From Bacteroidaceae bacterium (GTDB lineage: Bacteria > Bacteroidota > Bacteroidia > Bacteroidales > Bacteroidaceae), in the NCBI GenBank assembly GCA_017521285.1, contig JAFXDG010000074.1, forward strand, positions 1 to 53,007: a stretch of DNA of 53,007 nt. Direction: 5' to 3'. Position numbers and translations under genes: made by a program. Shown piece after piece: positions 49,767-53,007 of this stretch. The stretch's first letter is position 1; the number at the start of each line of letters is the position of its first letter. Below the pieces are notes generated by a model that did no database searches, was not told where the DNA came from, and saw only the letters and a program-made list of their open reading frames with translations.

Positions 49767-50838
49767 AGCCTATGATTTTTTCATTGAATGATTCTTGTTG
49801 TCCTTGCAGAAACTCAATCTCTACGGGCAGGATGTAGATGGAGGCCTTCAGTGTCTCATCCAGTTGGGAGTGGTTGATAAGGCGGGTGGCATCCTTTTCG
49901 GTGGTGATAATGAGTTTTTTGCCTTCTCCCATTTGCTCAAAGCGTTGTTTGATTGTTGCCAAATCCTTGGCGGTGAAGGCATGGTGGTCGGGAAAAGTGA
50001 CCGTTTCAATATGTGGTGTGTATTGCTCCAAATCATGCAGCAATTGTTGGGGTGATGCGATTCCTGTCAACAACAATACTTTCTCGTCTTTTCCCAACGA
50101 ATTGAGCGTGCGGGTGTCTGAATCATCAGAAGGGTGGCCGAGCGGAGTCAATTTACCGTATGTAAGTGTAGAAAAGTACAACTTTTGATAAGGAAAAAGG
50201 TCTATCTGTTTGCTGATGATGCGGTAGTCCATCGGTTTGATGTCGCGTGGACATTTGGTGATGATGACAATGTTGGCGCGGTTTTTCCCTCGCTCGGACT
50301 CGCGTAGGCGTCCGGCGGGAAGTAGGGCATCTTCGCCTATCATGCGATGATAATCGACAAGCAGGATATTGATGCCCGGTTTGACATAGCGGTGTTGATA
50401 GGCATCATCCAGAAGTACCACTTCTACTTCGGGAATAATATTGGGGGCACAAAGTTGCTCGATTCCGTTTCGTCGGTCGGCATCTACGGCCACATGTACA
50501 TGGGGGTACTTCTGCTTCATCTGGTAAGGCTCGTCTCCAATTTTTGACATGGGAGTATCGGGGGTTGCCAACACGAATCCTTTGGATTGTCGTTTGTACC
50601 CTCGGCTGAGTACGGCTACTTGAAAGTCTTTTTGAAGCAACTTTATCAGATACTCTGTGTGGGGGGTCTTGCCTGTGCCGCCTACGGTGATATTGCCGAT
50701 GCTGATAACAGGCACATTGTAGCTGCGTGATGGAAGCATTTCCCAGTCAAACAACTGGTTGCGTAGGTTTACCCCCATTCCGTAGAGAAACGAAAGGGGG
50801 TAAAGCCATTTGTTGATTTTGATAAAGTCGCCTTCCAT
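49705..50838 (-). CDS. lpxK: Tetraacyldisaccharide 4'-kinase LpxK
   Basis: A 377-residue lipid A biosynthesis kinase adding the 4'-phosphate. An N-terminal membrane-associated segment (INKWLYPLSFLYGMGVNLRNQLFDW) precedes a Walker A loop ISIGNITVGGTGKTP with G53-T58. Then LSRGYKR, LDDAYQHRYVKPGINILLVDY and TEKDATRL follow. It overlaps punA by 62 bp. A 9-bp inverse repeat (ttaaggtgg/ccaccttaa) spans the spacer to sppA. Confidence 0.95.
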   Translation of the reverse strand: MEGDFIKINKWLYPLSFLYGMGVNLRNQLFDWEMLPSRSYNVPVISIGNITVGGTGKTPHTEYLIKLLQKDFQVAVLSRGYKRQSKGFVLATPDTPMSKIGDEPYQMKQKYPHVHVAVDADRRNGIEQLCAPNIIPEVEVVLLDDAYQHRYVKPGINILLVDYHRMIGEDALLPAGRLRESERGKNRANIVIITKCPRDIKPMDYRIISKQIDLFPYQKLYFSTLTYGKLTPLGHPSDDSDTRTLNSLGKDEKVLLLTGIASPQQLLHDLEQYTPHIETVTFPDHHAFTAKDLATIKQRFEQMGEGKKLIITTEKDATRLINHSQLDETLKASIYILPVEIEFLQGQQESFNEKIIGYVRANSRNSILHQDKDANRS

Positions 50839-50927
50839 TTTTTGTCATTAAGGTGGGTCCTATAAATTCGCTTTAACGGCAAGTACTCACCATTGTTAAT
50901 AATCTGTGGGAATTTATTGCATCCACC

Positions 50928-52700
50928 TTAAATGTTTGGGTAGTATCCCATGTGAGCCTGTATGAGGTTGGCATGTTGCAGACGGTTTATGATATTCAGG
51001 TAATCATAATAGTTGCCGGCTGCTTTTTTCAGTTGGGTACTGATGTATTCGTCTTTGCCCTTTTGCATCAGTTGGGTGAAGGGATCGACTTTTTCGGGAT
51101 AGGATGAAAGGACGTATTCTTCCAGATTGGCTTTCTCTGAGGCTGCTTTTATAGCTTCGTTGATGCCTCCTAACTCATCTACCAGTCCCAGTTCTTTAGC
51201 CATGGCACCTGTCCATACTCGGCCTTCTGCCACTTTTCGGATGGATTCTTCGCTCATGCCTCGTCCGTCGGCACATCGTTTTACGAACAGGGCGTATCCG
51301 CGTTCAACATTTTTTTGCATGGCGTTCTTTTCAATCTCGGTCAATGCTCTGGTGGGGAAGCCCATGTCACTATGTTGATTGGTTTTTACGACATCGAGGT
51401 CTAAGCCTAAATTGTCAGAAAGCATCTCTTTTATGTTGGGTAATAAACCGAAGATTCCGATGGAGCCTGTCAATGTGGATGCTTCTGCAAAAATGCTGTC
51501 GGCAGCACACGAAATGTAGTATCCGCCAGAAGCGGCATAGTTACCCATTGATACGATGACGGGTTTCTTTGCTTTCAGTTTTACGACTTCATGCCAAATC
51601 TGCTCTGAGGCAAAGGCACTTCCTCCTGGGGAGTTTACGCGCAACACTACGGCTTTAACGTTGTCATCCTCGCGCAGACGGCTGAGGGCTTTGATAGTTT
51701 TGCTTCCGTCAATGCCTTCGGACGAACCTGATGCCATAGCCATGGCGTTGTCTGTGATTTCACCTACGGCATAATATACGGCAATAGTGTTCTTGGTTTT
51801 AGGAGTTTGGGCCTGTTTGATGTTTGCCATTTCGCTGATGCCCAATGATTTCAACTTTTTGTCTTCCTCAATTCCAACCAATTGCTTCAGGTAGGGGCTT
51901 ACTCCTTCCTTATGAGCCAAAGTATCCGCTAATCCAGCTCCGATGAAACTTTCGGCTGCTTCCATGGAAAGCATTTGGTCGGCGTATTCATTCAGTTGGG
52001 CGGTGTTCAAGTTGCGCGAGGTGGCCACGTCTTCCGTGATGCGCGCCCAGATGGAGCTCAGGTAAGCGCCTGTTTGCTCACGGTTAGCTTCGCTCATTTG
52101 AGTGTCAATGAATGGCTCGACGGCAGATTTGTAGGTTCCCACCTTGAATATCTGTACATCTATTCCCACTTTGTCCAACAATCTTTTGAAGAAGATGGGG
52201 CTTTCACTCAATCCCACCCATTCGATGATACCTTGCGGGTTCAGTATCACTTTGTCGGCCACACTACATAGGTAATACTCCTTTTGCGTGTAGTTGTCTC
52301 CGTATGCTACGATAAATTTACCGCTATCCTTGAAGTCGAGCAAAGCTCGGCGGATTTCTTCGAGAGTGGCGATAGGGAAATCAATATAGTATCCGGCTTC
52401 TATATAAATGCCGCGGATGTTTTCATGCTCTTTGGCTTTTTTGATAGCAGCCAAGATGTCATTCAGGCCTATACTTGCATACTCTTCTCCCATCAGCATG
52501 GCCAATGGATCTTCAGTTGCTCGCTCTTCTATGGTTTTGTTCAATTTTAGAGTCAAAATCGTGTTGGGTTGAACTTGTACAGACGGTTCAGATGATGCTG
52601 CTATAATTCCAACTAAGAAAAAGAAACCTACAAAAAGTAAGCATCCGGTTAATGCAAGTCCTGCAACGGTGGCAAGCGTGAATTTAATAAAATCTTTCAT
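50928..52700 (-). CDS. sppA: Signal peptide peptidase SppA, 67K type
   Basis: A 590-residue inner-membrane protease that degrades cleaved signal peptides. N-terminal membrane helix (FTLATVAGLALTGCLLFVGFFFLVG). The two halves are S49-type domains. The general base Lys is K191 (FKVGTYKSAVEPF) and the nucleophile S391 (NYAASGGYYIS), with VNSPGGSAFASE at 356-366. First gene of the sppA-lpxK-punA-thiL unit. Confidence 0.95.
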   Translation of the reverse strand: MKDFIKFTLATVAGLALTGCLLFVGFFFLVGIIAASSEPSVQVQPNTILTLKLNKTIEERATEDPLAMLMGEEYASIGLNDILAAIKKAKEHENIRGIYIEAGYYIDFPIATLEEIRRALLDFKDSGKFIVAYGDNYTQKEYYLCSVADKVILNPQGIIEWVGLSESPIFFKRLLDKVGIDVQIFKVGTYKSAVEPFIDTQMSEANREQTGAYLSSIWARITEDVATSRNLNTAQLNEYADQMLSMEAAESFIGAGLADTLAHKEGVSPYLKQLVGIEEDKKLKSLGISEMANIKQAQTPKTKNTIAVYYAVGEITDNAMAMASGSSEGIDGSKTIKALSRLREDDNVKAVVLRVNSPGGSAFASEQIWHEVVKLKAKKPVIVSMGNYAASGGYYISCAADSIFAEASTLTGSIGIFGLLPNIKEMLSDNLGLDLDVVKTNQHSDMGFPTRALTEIEKNAMQKNVERGYALFVKRCADGRGMSEESIRKVAEGRVWTGAMAKELGLVDELGGINEAIKAASEKANLEEYVLSSYPEKVDPFTQLMQKGKDEYISTQLKKAAGNYYDYLNIINRLQHANLIQAHMGYYPNI

Positions 52701-53007
52701 CGCGATATAAATGTATTATTATATTATGTATATTGCCGCAAAGGTAGTCATATTTTTCGGTTTTTTGCCGCATTTGATGGATAAAAGTCAAACAAATGCT
52801 AAAAGAACTTTAGAATTTGCCATATCGCGTATCCTGTTTCTCTTTTGTTTTCTTCTCTTCCCCTCTCTTTTTTTCTCCTATTACCTGGTCCTTTTTCCTC
52901 CCCCGTCCGGAAAAACATTTTCCCCAACCGGTTAAAAATTCTATCTCCGCGCTTCCCGTCGCGGATTCCCATCCCTCCCATTAACCCCACCAACCCCATC
53001 TCTCCCC
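52701..53007. other. Upstream region of sppA with pyrimidine-rich tract
   Basis: It contains the sppA promoter box and then, from about 52840 to the window end, a strongly C/T-rich strand (ttctcttttgttttcttctc, cctctctttttttctcc, cccatctctcccc). A small inverted pair tccgcg/cgcgga lies near 52945-52964. No gene is supported; a 66-codon minus-strand frame is low-complexity. Confidence 0.6.
52739..52746 (-). promoter_or_regulatory. Bacteroidetes -7 box for sppA-lpxK-punA-thiL
   Basis: The reverse strand reads TACCTTTG (full match), 39 bp upstream of the sppA ATG. Confidence 0.7.

Noticed and set aside
52799-52999. 66-codon minus-strand frame at the right end
   Set aside because: Low-complexity Gly/Arg/Lys/Glu translation of a pyrimidine tract; no start context or family pattern.

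Overview
This is a 53-kb chromosomal segment from a member of the Bacteroidales, most likely Bacteroidaceae or a near relative. Three things point there: the families present (DUF3244, DUF4827, DUF6340, DUF4105, DUF1573, DUF4080, BNR-4, M56-TonB fusions), the roughly 1100-residue SecA with an insertion, and the repeated use of the Bacteroidetes promoter element TAnnTTTG (with TTTG about 19-20 bp upstream) in front of most transcription units. No tRNA, rRNA, CRISPR, intact insertion sequence or prophage was seen.

Layout. 1-4760: secreted or surface-associated proteins (a two-repeat exported protein with a T9SS-like tail, a DUF3244 protein) and a TPR/transmembrane/coiled-coil protein. 4980-5500: a small DUF4160-DUF2442 pair resembling a toxin-antitoxin module. 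5627-13417: a DUF4105 membrane protein, a phosphodiesterase-like exported protein and SecA, then a DUF6340 lipoprotein and a small acidic protein. 13571-17184: LpxH and a SufT-like protein (minus strand), a DUF1573 protein and the MeaB GTPase. 17185-24915: an accessory region with dense intergenic repeats, a decayed Fic gene, a thioredoxin-fold lipoprotein, a BlaI-like repressor with an M56 peptidase/triple-TonB sensor, and a WG-repeat protein. 24916-27169: potassium uptake (TrkH plus a TrkA that lacks its C-terminal domain). 27341-38875: a long minus-strand housekeeping block (sua5, clcA, an AAA/PD-DEXK gene, fmt, an ECF sigma factor, rpe, comEC, DHH phosphoesterase, DUF4827, glmM). 39051-43101: a BNR-4 protein, a GNAT, an MscS-type channel and an aspartate-dehydrogenase-like protein. 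43458-44537: rpsF-rpsR-rplI. 44742-47831: MarR, a small membrane protein, a GNAT and a B12-type radical SAM protein. 47875-52700: sppA-lpxK-punA-thiL.

The most unusual signal is intergenic. At five places (about 23-118, 17431-17518, 17556-17641, 24519-24603 and 43279-43341) there are arrays of three to five degenerate units repeated every 20-22 bp, about two helical turns. The arrays share no sequence with each other, but they share an architecture: fixed phase, a partly palindromic core and, in some, opposed unit orientation at the two ends. I do not recognise a named family. A second layer is short-word intergenic repeats (words of 7-11 bp such as attagcac, ttcactc, aaggtc, ggagttac, cggattaca, gcggatgac), often folding into long imperfect hairpins.

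Gene-level oddities: a Fic gene reduced to its two ends; a TrkA ending before the RCK-C domain, with a repeat sequence just after its stop; two tandem 17-bp dyads exactly 21 bp apart upstream of the BlaI-like gene; a 62-bp overlap of lpxK and punA; and a 15-bp perfect hairpin immediately before the start of a small arginine-rich ORF.
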